A stretch of DNA of 64,000 bases from Flavobacterium flabelliforme (GCF_017948675.1 NZ_JAGFBU010000001.1:1178001-1242000); one strand, 5' to 3'; counted from the stretch's first letter, positions 7,732 to 17,386 are shown. Numbers and translations: made by a program. Notes: a model not told the origin generated them from the sequence alone.

Positions 7732-9411
7732 ATGAAAGAAACAAAAAATATATCTCGTTCGAGAGCACAAGAATCATCAGCAGCTATTGAAAAAATGTAC
7801 ATTACGATGCGTCATCTTTTTAATAGAGGATTTTACAAACCTATGGGAGTTTCTGGAGATACGTTGCGTGAAGCTTTACTGGCATTGCGTCCAGAAATTT
7901 ACGGAAACATTGGAGAAGAAAAGGTAGAGTTAAATGGTCTTTTATATGTAATTGAGCGTCTTCCGGTAGGAATAGAGGAATGCCGATTTATTAATTTAAC
8001 TTCGGATGAAGGCTATTCTAAATCCCATTTTCAGGCTATTGTACCGCCTAAAAGACGTCGCAATTGTTACCGTATCGATGAGGAACAAATGAATGTTGAA
8101 ATTACAAGAGGTCGATCTGATATTTATGATATTCTAACGCATTTGACATTTATTTTTATTGAATCTCATAAAATCAGAAATAGAGTTTTACTAGATGATG
8201 CAGGCGAAGTTTCTCGTGATTGGTTTAAATTAGAGCAAGCTGTTTCGCAAAAGAAAAAACTGACTCTTGTAGAAAAAGAAAAAGCAATTTCGCATGCGGC
8301 AAACATTTTAGGTAGAACTTTCGAGGAAGTTTTAAATATTTATGATGCTTTTGGTTCAACCGCTTCGCCAGACCGATTTTTGCACGTTATTTTTTGGTTG
8401 GGAAAATTAGCAATAGAGGAAATTGTTGATGATAATAAACGAACAATCACCTTTAGTCCTATTCTAAGAGAACGCTTAGGACATCACATTCACGGTGAAG
8501 TTTGGGCTACAAATATTAAGAAGGTTTTAGAAGAAAATAAACTTTTAGACCGTCCTATTCATGTTATTAGTGCTAACATGCACTCGGTTATGAACTCCAT
8601 TTTTGCAACAGAGGTTTTAAAAACGAAGTTCAAAGACAAATCAGATTTCTTTATTTATGAGGAATTGAGTAAATCTGGAGCAGATGTTCTAAGAAATGAA
8701 GTTTCGGATGTAGCCTTAAAGCACGGAATGATCTCTTTGCCAGATACTTCTGGAACTAATATTGACGTTCAAATTTTTGATACAGCAAAATTAAACTGGT
8801 CTAAAACATCATTTGCAAACGCAACTATTGGTGATAAAAAACCCGTACTTATTGTTATGGATTATGCCTTTGGTGAACAAGCCTATGAAACGATTGACGA
8901 ATTATTAAAGCCTTATAAAAAAGACATTCTTTTGAACGTGGAGTCGGTTTCTATAATGGGGAAAGCAGGAATTCTAGAAGGTGGAAAAGGAGATATAATG
9001 ATTCCGAATGCCCACATTAACGAAGGTACTGCAGACAATTATTTTTTCGAAAATGAATTATCAGCAGAAATGTTTGAAGGAAATGACATTGCCGTTTTTG
9101 CTGGACCAATGGTTACAGTACTTGGAACCTCATTACAAAATAGAGATTTACTAAAATTTTTCCATGAATCTACTTGGGGAATTATTGGTCTTGAGATGGA
9201 AGGTTCTTACTATCAAAAAGCCATACAATCGGCATCTAAAATCAGAAAAAGTGTTCCTCATGACGTCAAGGTAAGATACGCGTATTACGCCTCAGATAAT
9301 CCATTAGAAACCGGAAGTACATTGGCTTCGGGTGGTTTAGGGACAACAGGAGTAAAACCAACCTATTTGATTACTATTAAAATATTGGAACAAATTTTCC
9401 AGGTTAAATAG
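7732..9411 (+). CDS. Large conserved Bacteroidota protein (probably DUF6909) with nucleoside-phosphorylase-like C-terminus
   Basis: The 559-residue soluble protein has no signal peptide or membrane segment. I believe this is the family named DUF6909, found beside GH3 genes in Flavobacteriaceae; that is from memory. The C-terminal part (about 260-555) contains 'VESVSIMGKAGIL', 'VFAGPMVTVLGTS', 'GIIGLEMEGSYYQKA' and 'ASDNPLETGSTLASGG'. The EMEG stretch and preceding glycine-rich strands resemble the nucleoside-binding region of purine nucleoside phosphorylases. The N-terminal 250 residues are helical with no motif I know. Function is unproven. A long spacer follows before the sugar genes. Confidence 0.65.
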   Translation: MKETKNISRSRAQESSAAIEKMYITMRHLFNRGFYKPMGVSGDTLREALLALRPEIYGNIGEEKVELNGLLYVIERLPVGIEECRFINLTSDEGYSKSHFQAIVPPKRRRNCYRIDEEQMNVEITRGRSDIYDILTHLTFIFIESHKIRNRVLLDDAGEVSRDWFKLEQAVSQKKKLTLVEKEKAISHAANILGRTFEEVLNIYDAFGSTASPDRFLHVIFWLGKLAIEEIVDDNKRTITFSPILRERLGHHIHGEVWATNIKKVLEENKLLDRPIHVISANMHSVMNSIFATEVLKTKFKDKSDFFIYEELSKSGADVLRNEVSDVALKHGMISLPDTSGTNIDVQIFDTAKLNWSKTSFANATIGDKKPVLIVMDYAFGEQAYETIDELLKPYKKDILLNVESVSIMGKAGILEGGKGDIMIPNAHINEGTADNYFFENELSAEMFEGNDIAVFAGPMVTVLGTSLQNRDLLKFFHESTWGIIGLEMEGSYYQKAIQSASKIRKSVPHDVKVRYAYYASDNPLETGSTLASGGLGTTGVKPTYLITIKILEQIFQVK

Positions 9412-9541
9412 TAACATTCAAGTCGCTGTATTAAAGAAGTAAAATAACAGAATATCGCAAACTTACCCTAGTTTGTAAAACCTTTATTGGAGAATCAAAT
9501 CCTAGTAAATTAAGGAAGAAATCCAACATAATAATCAATAT

Positions 9542-10525
9542 ATGAAAAGAATACTTATTACTGGAGCTGCAGGATTTTTAGGCTCTCATCTTTGTGACCG
9601 TTTCATAAAAGAAGGTTATTTTGTAATGGGCATGGATAACCTTATTACAGGAGATTTAAAAAACATAGAACATCTTTTTAAATTAGAAAACTTCGAGTTT
9701 TATCATCACGATATTACGAAGTTTGTTCATGTTCCTGGAAATTTAGATTATATTCTTCATTTTGCATCGCCCGCAAGTCCGATAGATTACTTAAAAATAC
9801 CGATTCAAACCTTAAAAGTGGGTTCTTTAGGCACACATAATCTTTTAGGATTGGCTAGAGTAAAGCAAGCAAGAATTCTTATTGCATCGACCTCTGAAGT
9901 TTATGGTGATCCACTAGTTCATCCTCAGACCGAAGAATATTATGGAAATGTAAATACGATTGGTCCAAGAGGTGTTTATGATGAAGCCAAGCGATTTCAG
10001 GAATCTATTACAATGGCCTACCATACTTTTCATGGTGTAGAAACTAGAATTGTTCGCATTTTTAATACCTATGGTCCAAGAATGCGACTCAATGATGGTC
10101 GTGTTATTCCGGCATTTATAGGGCAAGCCATACGAGGTGAAGATTTAACCATTTTTGGTGACGGAATGCAAACGCGTTCTTTTTGTTATGTAGATGATCA
10201 AGTAGAAGGAATTTTTAGATTGTTACATTCAGATTATGTATATCCTGTAAATATTGGAAATCCAGATGAAATTACGATTAAAGATTTTGCCGAAGAAATT
10301 ATAAAATTAACCGGAACCAATCAAAAAGTAGTCTATCATGAACTTCCTGTAAATGATCCTTTGCAACGCCGTCCAGACACCACTAAGGCTAAAGAGTTAC
10401 TAGGATGGGAAGCTAAAGTTGGTCGTGAAGAAGGAATGAAAATAACGTATGATTACTTTAGATCTTTGTCAAAAGAAGAATTATCTAAGGAAGAGCATAA
10501 AGATTTTTCAAGCTATATCAAGTAG
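9542..10525 (+). CDS. uxs: UDP-glucuronate decarboxylase (UDP-xylose synthase), extended SDR family
   Basis: The enzyme oxidises and decarboxylates UDP-glucuronate to UDP-xylose with bound NAD. The 327-residue product has the Rossmann motif GAAGFLG (residues 8-14), 'LHFASPASP' and the catalytic YDEAK (Y146, K150). It also has '[10 protein letters not shown]' and '[10 protein letters not shown]'. 'HFASPASP' and 'YGPRM' are characteristic of UXS within the epimerase superfamily. Its stop overlaps the GTG start of the next gene by one base (TAGTG), so the two are translationally coupled. The sugar probably feeds an exopolysaccharide or capsule. Confidence 0.85.
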   Translation: MKRILITGAAGFLGSHLCDRFIKEGYFVMGMDNLITGDLKNIEHLFKLENFEFYHHDITKFVHVPGNLDYILHFASPASPIDYLKIPIQTLKVGSLGTHNLLGLARVKQARILIASTSEVYGDPLVHPQTEEYYGNVNTIGPRGVYDEAKRFQESITMAYHTFHGVETRIVRIFNTYGPRMRLNDGRVIPAFIGQAIRGEDLTIFGDGMQTRSFCYVDDQVEGIFRLLHSDYVYPVNIGNPDEITIKDFAEEIIKLTGTNQKVVYHELPVNDPLQRRPDTTKAKELLGWEAKVGREEGMKITYDYFRSLSKEELSKEEHKDFSSYIK

Positions 10526-11874
10526 TGAAAACAAAAGTAGGAAGATATTCAGTTTACATTCGCCCTTTTTCATATTGGATTGATTTAATAATCATTAATG
10601 TTTTGAGTATTTATTTAATACCTCACGACAATCAGTTTTGGTATGTTATTTTGATAAGCGCAGCATGGATACTTACTGCCATTTATCTCGGTTTTTATGA
10701 AATATATCGCTATACAAAGAGCATTGCAATTGCAAATAAAACCATAAAACAGGCTGCTTTGTTTGGTTTATTTTGTTTGATTCTGGAGTTGTTTGATTCA
10801 GAATCTAATCCTCCAAAAAGAGTTGTTTTTTACATAGTTGTAGCGGTTAGTCTTGTTTTTTTTGTCAAAGTATCTATTTATTATTTTTTAAGAAAATATA
10901 GAGTATGGTACGGCGGAAATTTTAGAACTGTTGTATTGTTGGGGAATGAGGAAAGGATTAATCCTTTGAAACATTTCTTTACCGATAACCCAGATTATGG
11001 CTATAACTTAACCCAAGTTTTTTTATTGAAAGAAGCAAATGAAGAAAGTATAAAGAGATGTCTTTCTTTTGTAACTGAAGAAAATATTGATGAAATTTAT
11101 TGTTCTATCGCCGATTTATCGCCAGAGCAAATTGCTGATGTTATTGATTTTGCTGATAATAATTTTAAAACATTAAAATTTATTCCCGACGAAAAGCAAA
11201 TCCTATCCTCCAATGTAAAGTTCGAATTTTACGATTACATTCCTGTCATGTCCTTGAGGAATATCTTGCAGGAAGAAGATTTTAATAAAGTAATAAAACG
11301 AATTTTTGATCTTGTTTTTTCTTGCTTTATAATAATAACCGTATTGTCATGGTTGCTACCTATAATGGCTGTTTTAATAAAATTAGAATCGAAAGGACCA
11401 TTATTTTTTGTTCAAAAAAGAAGCGGAATCAATTCTAAGAATTTCAATTGTTATAAATTCCGATCAATGGAATTAAACGATGCAGCCGATATGAAATTGT
11501 CATCTAAAAATGATGTTAGAATCACTAAGGTGGGAAAATTTATTCGTAAAACAAGTATCGATGAATTGCCACAATTTTTTAATGTTTTCTTGGGAGAAAT
11601 GTCTGTTGTTGGTCCAAGACCACATATGATCAGTGTTACTGATTTATATGCTACCAAAATCGATAAATTCATGGTTCGACATTTTGTAAAACCAGGAATC
11701 ACAGGATTAGCACAAACCAAAGGATATAGAGGCGAAGTAGAAACCGATACTGATATAATTAATAGAGTAAAATATGATATTTTTTATATTGAAAATTGGT
11801 CTATTTTGTTAGATATAAAAATCATTTTCATCACGATATTCCATATTTTGCGTGGCGACGATAAAGCTTATTAA
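10525..11874 (+). CDS. Polyprenyl-phosphate sugar-1-phosphate transferase (WbaP/WcaJ-type initiating enzyme)
   Basis: This enzyme starts a polysaccharide repeat unit by moving a hexose-1-phosphate from a nucleotide sugar to undecaprenyl phosphate in the cytoplasmic membrane. The 449-residue chain has about four N-terminal membrane helices (residues 15-125), a Rossmann-like middle, and a further membrane segment near 262-285. The bacterial sugar transferase domain follows ('KSGPLFFVQKR'-like, 'FRSMELN', 'RKTSIDELPQFFNVF', 'VVGPRPH', 'KPGITGLAQ'). The start is GTG inside the uxs stop codon. The length and layout match Wzx/Wzy-linked initiating enzymes. Confidence 0.9.
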   Translation: MKTKVGRYSVYIRPFSYWIDLIIINVLSIYLIPHDNQFWYVILISAAWILTAIYLGFYEIYRYTKSIAIANKTIKQAALFGLFCLILELFDSESNPPKRVVFYIVVAVSLVFFVKVSIYYFLRKYRVWYGGNFRTVVLLGNEERINPLKHFFTDNPDYGYNLTQVFLLKEANEESIKRCLSFVTEENIDEIYCSIADLSPEQIADVIDFADNNFKTLKFIPDEKQILSSNVKFEFYDYIPVMSLRNILQEEDFNKVIKRIFDLVFSCFIIITVLSWLLPIMAVLIKLESKGPLFFVQKRSGINSKNFNCYKFRSMELNDAADMKLSSKNDVRITKVGKFIRKTSIDELPQFFNVFLGEMSVVGPRPHMISVTDLYATKIDKFMVRHFVKPGITGLAQTKGYRGEVETDTDIINRVKYDIFYIENWSILLDIKIIFITIFHILRGDDKAY

Positions 11875-11876
11875 AC

Positions 11877-12650
11877 ATGAAAAATCCATTGGTTTCTATA
11901 ATTACGCCTGCTTTTAATTCTGAAAAATACATTACAGAATCAATTCAATCTGTTTTAAATCAAACCTATCAAAACTGGGAAATGATTATTGTAGATGACG
12001 CTTCTAGTGATGCTACAATCTCAATTATAGAAGAATTTATAAAAAAAGACAATCGGATAAAAATTTGTAAACATCATGAGAATGCAGGAACCGGAATTGC
12101 TAGAAATACAGCTTTGAATGAAACTTCTGGAAAATACATTGCTTTTTTAGATGCGGATGATGTATGGAAACCAACAAAATTAGAAAAGCAAGTACATTTT
12201 CTCCAAATAAATAAAATCCCTTTCACTTTTTCTTTTTACGAAATTATAGATGAAAACGGAAAAGCATTGAATAAAAGAATCGAATCACCTTTAATCTTGA
12301 GTTACCAACAATTGTTTTTTTGTAATTATGTTGGAAATCTCACGGGAATTTATGATGTTGATTATTTTGGAAAAATAAGTATTTCGTCTATCAGAAAGCG
12401 TCAAGATTGGATGTTGTGGCTCAGGATTTTACAAAAAATTAAATCAGCTCCAGTAATTCCTGAAAGTTTGGCCTATTATCGCATTCGAAAAAATTCGATC
12501 TCTGCTTCAAAATTTGATTTAGTGTACCATAATTTTAAGGTTTATAGAACCTTTCATGGGTATAATTTATTCGTTTCATTATTGTGTATGACTGGATTTT
12601 TATTTACACAATTGCTGATAAAACCACGATATATTAAAGCAATGATTTAA
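11877..12650 (+). CDS. Glycosyltransferase family 2
   Basis: A cytoplasmic GT-A glycosyltransferase, probably adding the next sugar to the lipid-linked unit made by the preceding gene, which ends 2 bp upstream. The 257 residues start with 'VSIITPAFNSEKYI' and contain 'IIVDDASSDAT' and the metal-binding 'AFLDADDVW' (DxD). A 'WMLWLRIL' strand near 180 replaces the usual ED motif region with 'RQDWMLW'. Donor and acceptor cannot be told. Its 3' end overlaps the convergent ligase gene by 17 bp. Confidence 0.9.
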   Translation: MKNPLVSIITPAFNSEKYITESIQSVLNQTYQNWEMIIVDDASSDATISIIEEFIKKDNRIKICKHHENAGTGIARNTALNETSGKYIAFLDADDVWKPTKLEKQVHFLQINKIPFTFSFYEIIDENGKALNKRIESPLILSYQQLFFCNYVGNLTGIYDVDYFGKISISSIRKRQDWMLWLRILQKIKSAPVIPESLAYYRIRKNSISASKFDLVYHNFKVYRTFHGYNLFVSLLCMTGFLFTQLLIKPRYIKAMI

Positions 12651-13944
12651 ATTGTTTTAATTTTCCTCTATTGCTTCGATCTAGAGTTCGTTTTCTGGTA
12701 AATTTAAATTTTAAATCAGGCTCCAGATACAAATCAATAGCTTGTTTAATTTTATTTATTTGTTCCAAATTCAATTCTTTTTCGCTAACATATTCAATTT
12801 CGAATAAATCTAATTTGGTTTGTTTAATCACGAATTCCTTTACGTTTCCATCATCTTCAATAATACTTTTTGTAATGTAATAGAAAGTTAAACCAGGCGT
12901 TTTTTTGCCGCTAGGTAAAACGGCAAAGTCATTGGTACGACCCAATAATTTCTTTAAAATAGGTTTTTGTAAGGTGCTTTTTTCATCTAGTATTCCAATA
13001 TCACCAATATCATAACGAATAAACGGATGTGCTTTATTAAATAAGGAAGTAATTACGATTCGGCCCGACACACCATAGGGAACGGGTTGATCATTTTTGT
13101 CTATTATTTCTACAAAAAGTGTTTCTGCATTTACTTGCCATTGCTGTTCCGTATTTTGAAAAGCTATTAAATCCAGTTCTGAAGCTCCATATTCATTGAC
13201 GATAGGAATGCCAAATTGCTTTTCTAATAGGATTTTATCCTCTTCAAAAAGCATCTCAGATGTTACAATACAAACTTTTAAAGTGGGACAAATATCCGAT
13301 AAAATTATATTTTTTTTCTGAAGGAATTTTGCAAATAAAACGATAGAACTCGTATAGCCATTAATATAATCAAATTTCTTTTTTTCAAACTCTTTCAACA
13401 TCACTTCTAATGCTCGATCTGATAAATCAAAAATAGAGAAACGATAGCGATTGCTTAAAAAGTCTTTGACTCTTTCCTTTTTGTTGCCTAAAAAATCCAG
13501 CGGAATTCCATAAAAACGCGCTTGAAAGGAAGTGTTAAAATCAATTCCGTACCAACTAAAACGGTATATATTTGAAGCCCAAGTCAAAGCGTGGCTGTAT
13601 TTATCTTTTGCAAAAACAAAAGGCTCGCCACTAGAACCTGAAGTTTTATTGATGTAACTATTTTTTGAAGAATATCCTTTAGAAAACCTTTCTAATAATG
13701 GTTTTTGTAAATTTTTTTTATTTAAAATGGGTAAATCATTCCAATTTTTAAAAGTTTTTATACCCACTAATTCCTGATAAAAAGAATTGTTTTCTAAATG
13801 AAAAGTGACAATTTCTTGTTTTTTATTTTCTATAAAAAGGGCATGTTCTTGTTCAGACAATGCTAGAATTTCTCGCAATTCCTTTTTAGCTTTCTGTATA
13901 GGAAAACCATTTAATAAAAGCGATAAGTCAAAAATTCGAAACAT
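12634..13944 (-). CDS. PaaK/CapK-like adenylate-forming ligase
   Basis: An adenylate-forming enzyme of the phenylacetate-CoA ligase/CapK group, about 436 residues. Visible are the ATP loop 'NKTSGSSGEPFVF', 'VNEYGASELD' and 'FIRYDIGDIG'. CapK-like members often sit in polysaccharide clusters and are thought to activate small acids that decorate sugars. An upstream TTG at 13965 is in frame, but it lies within a -7-like TATTTTTG (13963-13970 on this strand). ATG 13944 ('MFRIFDLS') is therefore the better start. It converges on and overlaps the GT2 gene by 17 bp. Confidence 0.8.
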   Translation of the reverse strand: MFRIFDLSLLLNGFPIQKAKKELREILALSEQEHALFIENKKQEIVTFHLENNSFYQELVGIKTFKNWNDLPILNKKNLQKPLLERFSKGYSSKNSYINKTSGSSGEPFVFAKDKYSHALTWASNIYRFSWYGIDFNTSFQARFYGIPLDFLGNKKERVKDFLSNRYRFSIFDLSDRALEVMLKEFEKKKFDYINGYTSSIVLFAKFLQKKNIILSDICPTLKVCIVTSEMLFEEDKILLEKQFGIPIVNEYGASELDLIAFQNTEQQWQVNAETLFVEIIDKNDQPVPYGVSGRIVITSLFNKAHPFIRYDIGDIGILDEKSTLQKPILKKLLGRTNDFAVLPSGKKTPGLTFYYITKSIIEDDGNVKEFVIKQTKLDLFEIEYVSEKELNLEQINKIKQAIDLYLEPDLKFKFTRKRTLDRSNRGKLKQFKSLL

Positions 13945-13962
13945 TTTACAAGGATATTTTAT

Positions 13963-13970
13963 CAAAAATA
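13963..13970 (-). promoter_or_regulatory. -7 promoter element of the CapK-like gene
   Basis: On the - strand the bases read TATTTTTG (TAnnTTTG), 18 bp before the ATG at 13944. This supports that ATG rather than the overlapping TTG. Confidence 0.45.
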
Positions 13971-14044
13971 ATATATACCACCAACTAATAATCAGGAAGT
14001 GGCAAATTTTTGAAAATTAATTATTTTTTACGTCCAAAAGCAAT

Positions 14045-14052
14045 TATTTTTG
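14045..14052 (+). promoter_or_regulatory. -7 promoter element of purD
   Basis: TATTTTTG matches TAnnTTTG and lies 44 bp before the purD ATG. No TTG is seen at the -33 spacing. Confidence 0.5.
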
Positions 14053-14096
14053 CACCTCCTTGAAAAAGGGAAACACACAACTAAAAAACACACAAA

Positions 14097-15371
14097 ATGA
14101 GAATTTTACTATTGGGTTCAGGAGGTAGAGAACATGCCTTTGCATGGAAAATGATTCAAAGTCCACTTTGCGAGACTCTTTTTGTAGCACCCGGAAATGC
14201 TGGAACTGCTACAATAGCCACAAATGTTGCTTTGAGTCCTACAGATTTTGATGCTATTAAATCATTTGTGATCCAAGAAAAGGTAACTATGGTAGTAGTA
14301 GGTCCTGAAGATCCTTTAGTAAAAGGGATTTATGATTTCTTTTTGAATGATACTGCCTTAAAACACATTCCAGTAATTGGTCCCTCTAAATTAGGTGCGC
14401 AATTAGAAGGAAGTAAAGAATTTGCAAAGGAATTTTTAATCCGACATAATATTCCAACAGCTGCTTACGATAGTTTTACTGCTGAAACGGTAGAAAAAGG
14501 ATGTGAATTTCTAGAAACATTGCAACCGCCTTATGTATTAAAAGCAGATGGATTAGCAGCAGGAAAAGGAGTTTTGATCATTCAAGATTTAGCTGAAGCC
14601 AAAGAGGAATTAAGAAATATGCTCGTGCACCAAAAATTTGGTAATGCGAGTTCAAAAGTGGTAATTGAAGAATTTCTAGACGGAATAGAACTGAGCTGTT
14701 TTGTTTTGACAGACGGAAAAAATTATAAAATTCTACCTACTGCAAAAGATTACAAGCGCATAGGCGAAGGCGATACAGGATTGAATACAGGCGGAATGGG
14801 AGCCGTTTCTCCAGTTCCTTATGTTGATGCTGTTTTGATGGAAAAGATTGAAACACGCATCGTAAAACCAACAATTGATGGTTTTAAAAAAGATGGTATT
14901 CCGTATAAAGGTTTTGTTTTTATCGGATTAATCAATGTCAATGACGAACCTATTGTGATCGAGTATAACGTGAGAATGGGTGATCCAGAAACAGAAGTAG
15001 TGATTCCGAGATTGAAAACCGATTTAGTCGAGTTATTTTTGGCTGTAGCCAATGAAAAGCTGGATGAGATTACACTAGAAGTAGACGAAAGAAGTGCCAC
15101 TACAATTATGGTTGTTTCTGGAGGTTATCCGGAAGATTTTGAAAAAGGAAAAGTAATTTCGGGATTAGAAACCATCCAAGATTCAATTGTTTTTCACGCA
15201 GGAACCAAATTAGATAACGGAAATGTTGTTTCTAATGGAGGAAGAGTTTTAGCAATTACATCTTACGGAAATAATTTTGAAGAGGCCATAAAAAAATCTT
15301 ACCAAAATATAGATAAACTAAATTTTGATAAGATGTATTTTAGAAAAGATATTGGAAACGATTTAAAATAG
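14097..15371 (+). CDS. purD: Phosphoribosylamine-glycine ligase
   Basis: PurD catalyses the second step of purine synthesis, ATP-dependent joining of glycine to 5-phosphoribosylamine. The 424 residues show the N-terminal 'LLLGSGGREHAFAWK'. The ATP-grasp core is visible as 'VLKADGLAAGKGV', 'GDTGLNTGGMGAVSP' and 'EYNVRMGDPETEV'. The C-terminal domain has 'VVSGGYPEDFEKG' and 'NGGRVLAI'. The length is normal. The gene has its own promoter and is followed by a convergent hairpin shared with the DUF6341 gene, so it is probably a single-gene unit. Confidence 0.97.
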   Translation: MRILLLGSGGREHAFAWKMIQSPLCETLFVAPGNAGTATIATNVALSPTDFDAIKSFVIQEKVTMVVVGPEDPLVKGIYDFFLNDTALKHIPVIGPSKLGAQLEGSKEFAKEFLIRHNIPTAAYDSFTAETVEKGCEFLETLQPPYVLKADGLAAGKGVLIIQDLAEAKEELRNMLVHQKFGNASSKVVIEEFLDGIELSCFVLTDGKNYKILPTAKDYKRIGEGDTGLNTGGMGAVSPVPYVDAVLMEKIETRIVKPTIDGFKKDGIPYKGFVFIGLINVNDEPIVIEYNVRMGDPETEVVIPRLKTDLVELFLAVANEKLDEITLEVDERSATTIMVVSGGYPEDFEKGKVISGLETIQDSIVFHAGTKLDNGNVVSNGGRVLAITSYGNNFEEAIKKSYQNIDKLNFDKMYFRKDIGNDLK

Positions 15372-15378
15372 TTTCGAG

Positions 15379-15429
15379 CTATCGTTCACTTTTTGTTTAA
15401 ATCTTATTTAAAGAAAGAGTGAGCGGTAG
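15379..15429. terminator. Convergent terminator-like hairpin between purD and the DUF6341 gene
   Basis: Arms 15379-15394 and 15414-15429 pair almost throughout (15-16 bp with G-U pairs) and enclose an A/T-rich loop. The right arm includes the last codons of the opposite-strand gene. It could stop transcription from either side. Confidence 0.5.
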
Positions 15430-15634
15430 TATCTTGCTTTTCAGTACCTGCATCTTCAAACATTTTTAATTGTTTGATCCAATATACCATTGCAGCCGCA
15501 CAAATAATCATGAAAATCCAGTTAATTGTATTTGCTGCAAACCAAGATCTTAACTCTAATGAGCGTAAAAAATCTTGAGGAGCAAATAAGATGTCTACAA
15601 ATAAGTATTGTATTGCTTCGAAAAATGCTTTCAT
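15404..15634 (-). CDS. DUF6341 family small membrane protein
   Basis: The 76-residue product has an amphipathic N-terminus ('MKAFFEAIQYLFVDILFAPQDFLRSLELRSWF') broken by a conserved-looking 'APQD'. One membrane helix (about 37-55) and a polar tail follow. I recognise it as the Flavobacteriaceae family DUF6341, which sits between purD and the DUF6427/upp genes; the name is from memory. Its function is unknown. The ATG at 15634 gives a sensible start. Conservation of this neighbourhood suggests a basic envelope role. Confidence 0.75.
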   Translation of the reverse strand: MKAFFEAIQYLFVDILFAPQDFLRSLELRSWFAANTINWIFMIICAAAMVYWIKQLKMFEDAGTEKQDTTAHSFFK

Positions 15635-15775
15635 AATGTATAAAATTAATTTTAGTAGTTGTTTTTTGTGGTAGGACGAGTTAAAAAGGGACTTTTTAGG
15701 AATCTTTTCAAACTAGCAGGGCTTACTTTTTAAACAAGTCTTATATTTACCGACACAAAAGTATAAAATATCCGT

Positions 15776-16705
15776 ATGATAACAAGTGTTTTTAGAAAAT
15801 CTACACCATTAAATTTTTTATTTGTTGGAATTTTAATGTTGTTCTTCTTTTTAATATTTCAATTTCAAGATTTGTCATGGACAAAATCCATTTTTTCAAT
15901 ACTAACAAAGATAGGATTGTTTTGTCTTTTGTTGGCTTCTTTATTCGTATCCAATTTTATAGCAAAGCGAAATGTACTGACCAAGGACAGTACCTTTACG
16001 ATCTTTTTTTCCTTTCTGTTTCTGCTTTTCTTTCCATCCGTATTTAGCAATACGAATCTAATTATTGCTAATTTTTTTATTCTGCTTGCCTTACGAAGAT
16101 TACTTTCTTTACAATCGCTAAAAGCCTCTAAGGAAAAAATATTTGATGCCTCTTTTTGGATCTTTATGGCCTCCTTATTCTATTTTTGGAGTGTTCTATT
16201 TATAATTTTAGTTTTTATATCGATCATTTTTCATGTTTCCAGAGATTATAGAAACTGGATACTGCCATTTATTGCTTTTTTTATAGTCGGAACATTATAC
16301 TCCCTCTATGTTACTCTTTTTAATCTAAGCGGATTTGATTATTTTATTAAAACCGTACATACCAATTTTGAAATCTCCTATTTTACTAATAATTACCAAA
16401 ACGCGGCATTTTCTATATACGCTACAATTGCGCTGTTTTTCTTAGTATCAATGTTTTCAACAATGTCTAATAAACCTCAAGTTTCTCATACCTCTTTCAA
16501 AAAAATAATAGCATCCTTTTTCATTGGAGTTATAATTTTTTTGGTTGCACCAGAGAAAAGCAATGACTTGTTAATTTTCACGATTGCTCCTTTGGCCATT
16601 ATGACCACCAGTCATATAGAAATGCCACAACTTAGATTGAATCAGGAAATAGTGTTATATGTACTTATTATTTGTAGTGTTTTTGCTTTCTTTAGCCAGT
16701 TATAA
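15776..16705 (+). CDS. DUF6427 family polytopic membrane protein
   Basis: The 309-residue protein is almost entirely hydrophobic, with about eight or nine membrane helices and short loops. 'FRKSTPLNF' at the start and the even helix spacing match the Flavobacteriaceae family I know as DUF6427, next to DUF6341 and upp. The function is unknown. It starts 141 bp from the divergent DUF6341 gene. Its last 6 bp overlap the end of upp on the other strand. Confidence 0.75.
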   Translation: MITSVFRKSTPLNFLFVGILMLFFFLIFQFQDLSWTKSIFSILTKIGLFCLLLASLFVSNFIAKRNVLTKDSTFTIFFSFLFLLFFPSVFSNTNLIIANFFILLALRRLLSLQSLKASKEKIFDASFWIFMASLFYFWSVLFIILVFISIIFHVSRDYRNWILPFIAFFIVGTLYSLYVTLFNLSGFDYFIKTVHTNFEISYFTNNYQNAAFSIYATIALFFLVSMFSTMSNKPQVSHTSFKKIIASFFIGVIIFLVAPEKSNDLLIFTIAPLAIMTTSHIEMPQLRLNQEIVLYVLIICSVFAFFSQL

Positions 16706-17353
16706 TTTCGGACCGTAGGCTAAATCACCAGCATCTCCTAACCCAGGAACGATGTAATTTTTAGCATCTAGACTATCGTCTAAAGTAGCAATCCAAAGAT
16801 GACAATTTTCTGGTAAATGATCTTCTAAATGGGCAATACCTTCGGGGGTTGCAATCACAACAGCAATATGAATTTCCTTTGGATTTCCTCTTTCCATTAA
16901 TTTATTATAAACAGCAATTATAGATTGACCAGTTGCTAACATTGGGTCAAGTAATAATACATTCTTTTTATTGATGTCTGCTACGGCTTGATAATCGACT
17001 TTAATTTCAAAATAATCATCGTTGTTTGGATGATGTCTGAAAGCCGAAATAAAACCATTTTCGGCACTGTCAAAATAATTTAGAAAACCTTGGTGCAAAG
17101 GCAAACCAGCCCGTAGTATAGAACATAAAACTATTGGGTCATTAATTTCGGTAGTCTTTTTTATACCAAGTGGGGTTTGGATTTCCACGTTTTTATAAAT
17201 CAATTCTTTGCTTAATTCATACGACATGATTTCACCAATTCGCTCAATATTTCTTCGAAAACGCATGCTGTCCTTATGAACATCAACATTTCTAATTTGT
17301 CCTAAAAAATGGTTCAGGATACTATTGTTTTCTGATAAAATATGAATTTGCAT
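16700..17353 (-). CDS. upp: Uracil phosphoribosyltransferase
   Basis: Upp makes UMP from uracil and PRPP in pyrimidine salvage. The 217 residues include 'RRNIERIGEIMSYELSKEL', 'ILRAGLPLHQGFL', the PRPP loop 'LLDPMLATGQSI' and the C-terminal uracil-binding 'LDAKNYIVPGLGDAGD'. The end 'GDLAYGP' is typical. The length is normal for the Bacteroidota form. ATG 17353 is preferred because the protein aligns from 'MQIHILSEN'. The gene lies between two uncharacterised conserved genes, DUF6427 and DUF4254. Confidence 0.95.
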   Translation of the reverse strand: MQIHILSENNSILNHFLGQIRNVDVHKDSMRFRRNIERIGEIMSYELSKELIYKNVEIQTPLGIKKTTEINDPIVLCSILRAGLPLHQGFLNYFDSAENGFISAFRHHPNNDDYFEIKVDYQAVADINKKNVLLLDPMLATGQSIIAVYNKLMERGNPKEIHIAVVIATPEGIAHLEDHLPENCHLWIATLDDSLDAKNYIVPGLGDAGDLAYGPKL

Positions 17354-17386
17354 GATTTATTTTTTGATATTAAACTTCTACAGTTT

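Noticed and set aside
9458..9475. CAAACT-TACCCT-AGTTTG palindrome upstream of uxs
   Set aside because: Six-bp arms in A+T-rich DNA with no T-run and no regulator nearby; a single copy is too weak to call.
13945..13965. TTG start of the CapK-like gene
   Set aside because: It falls within a -7-like box; ATG 13944 follows at a suitable distance.
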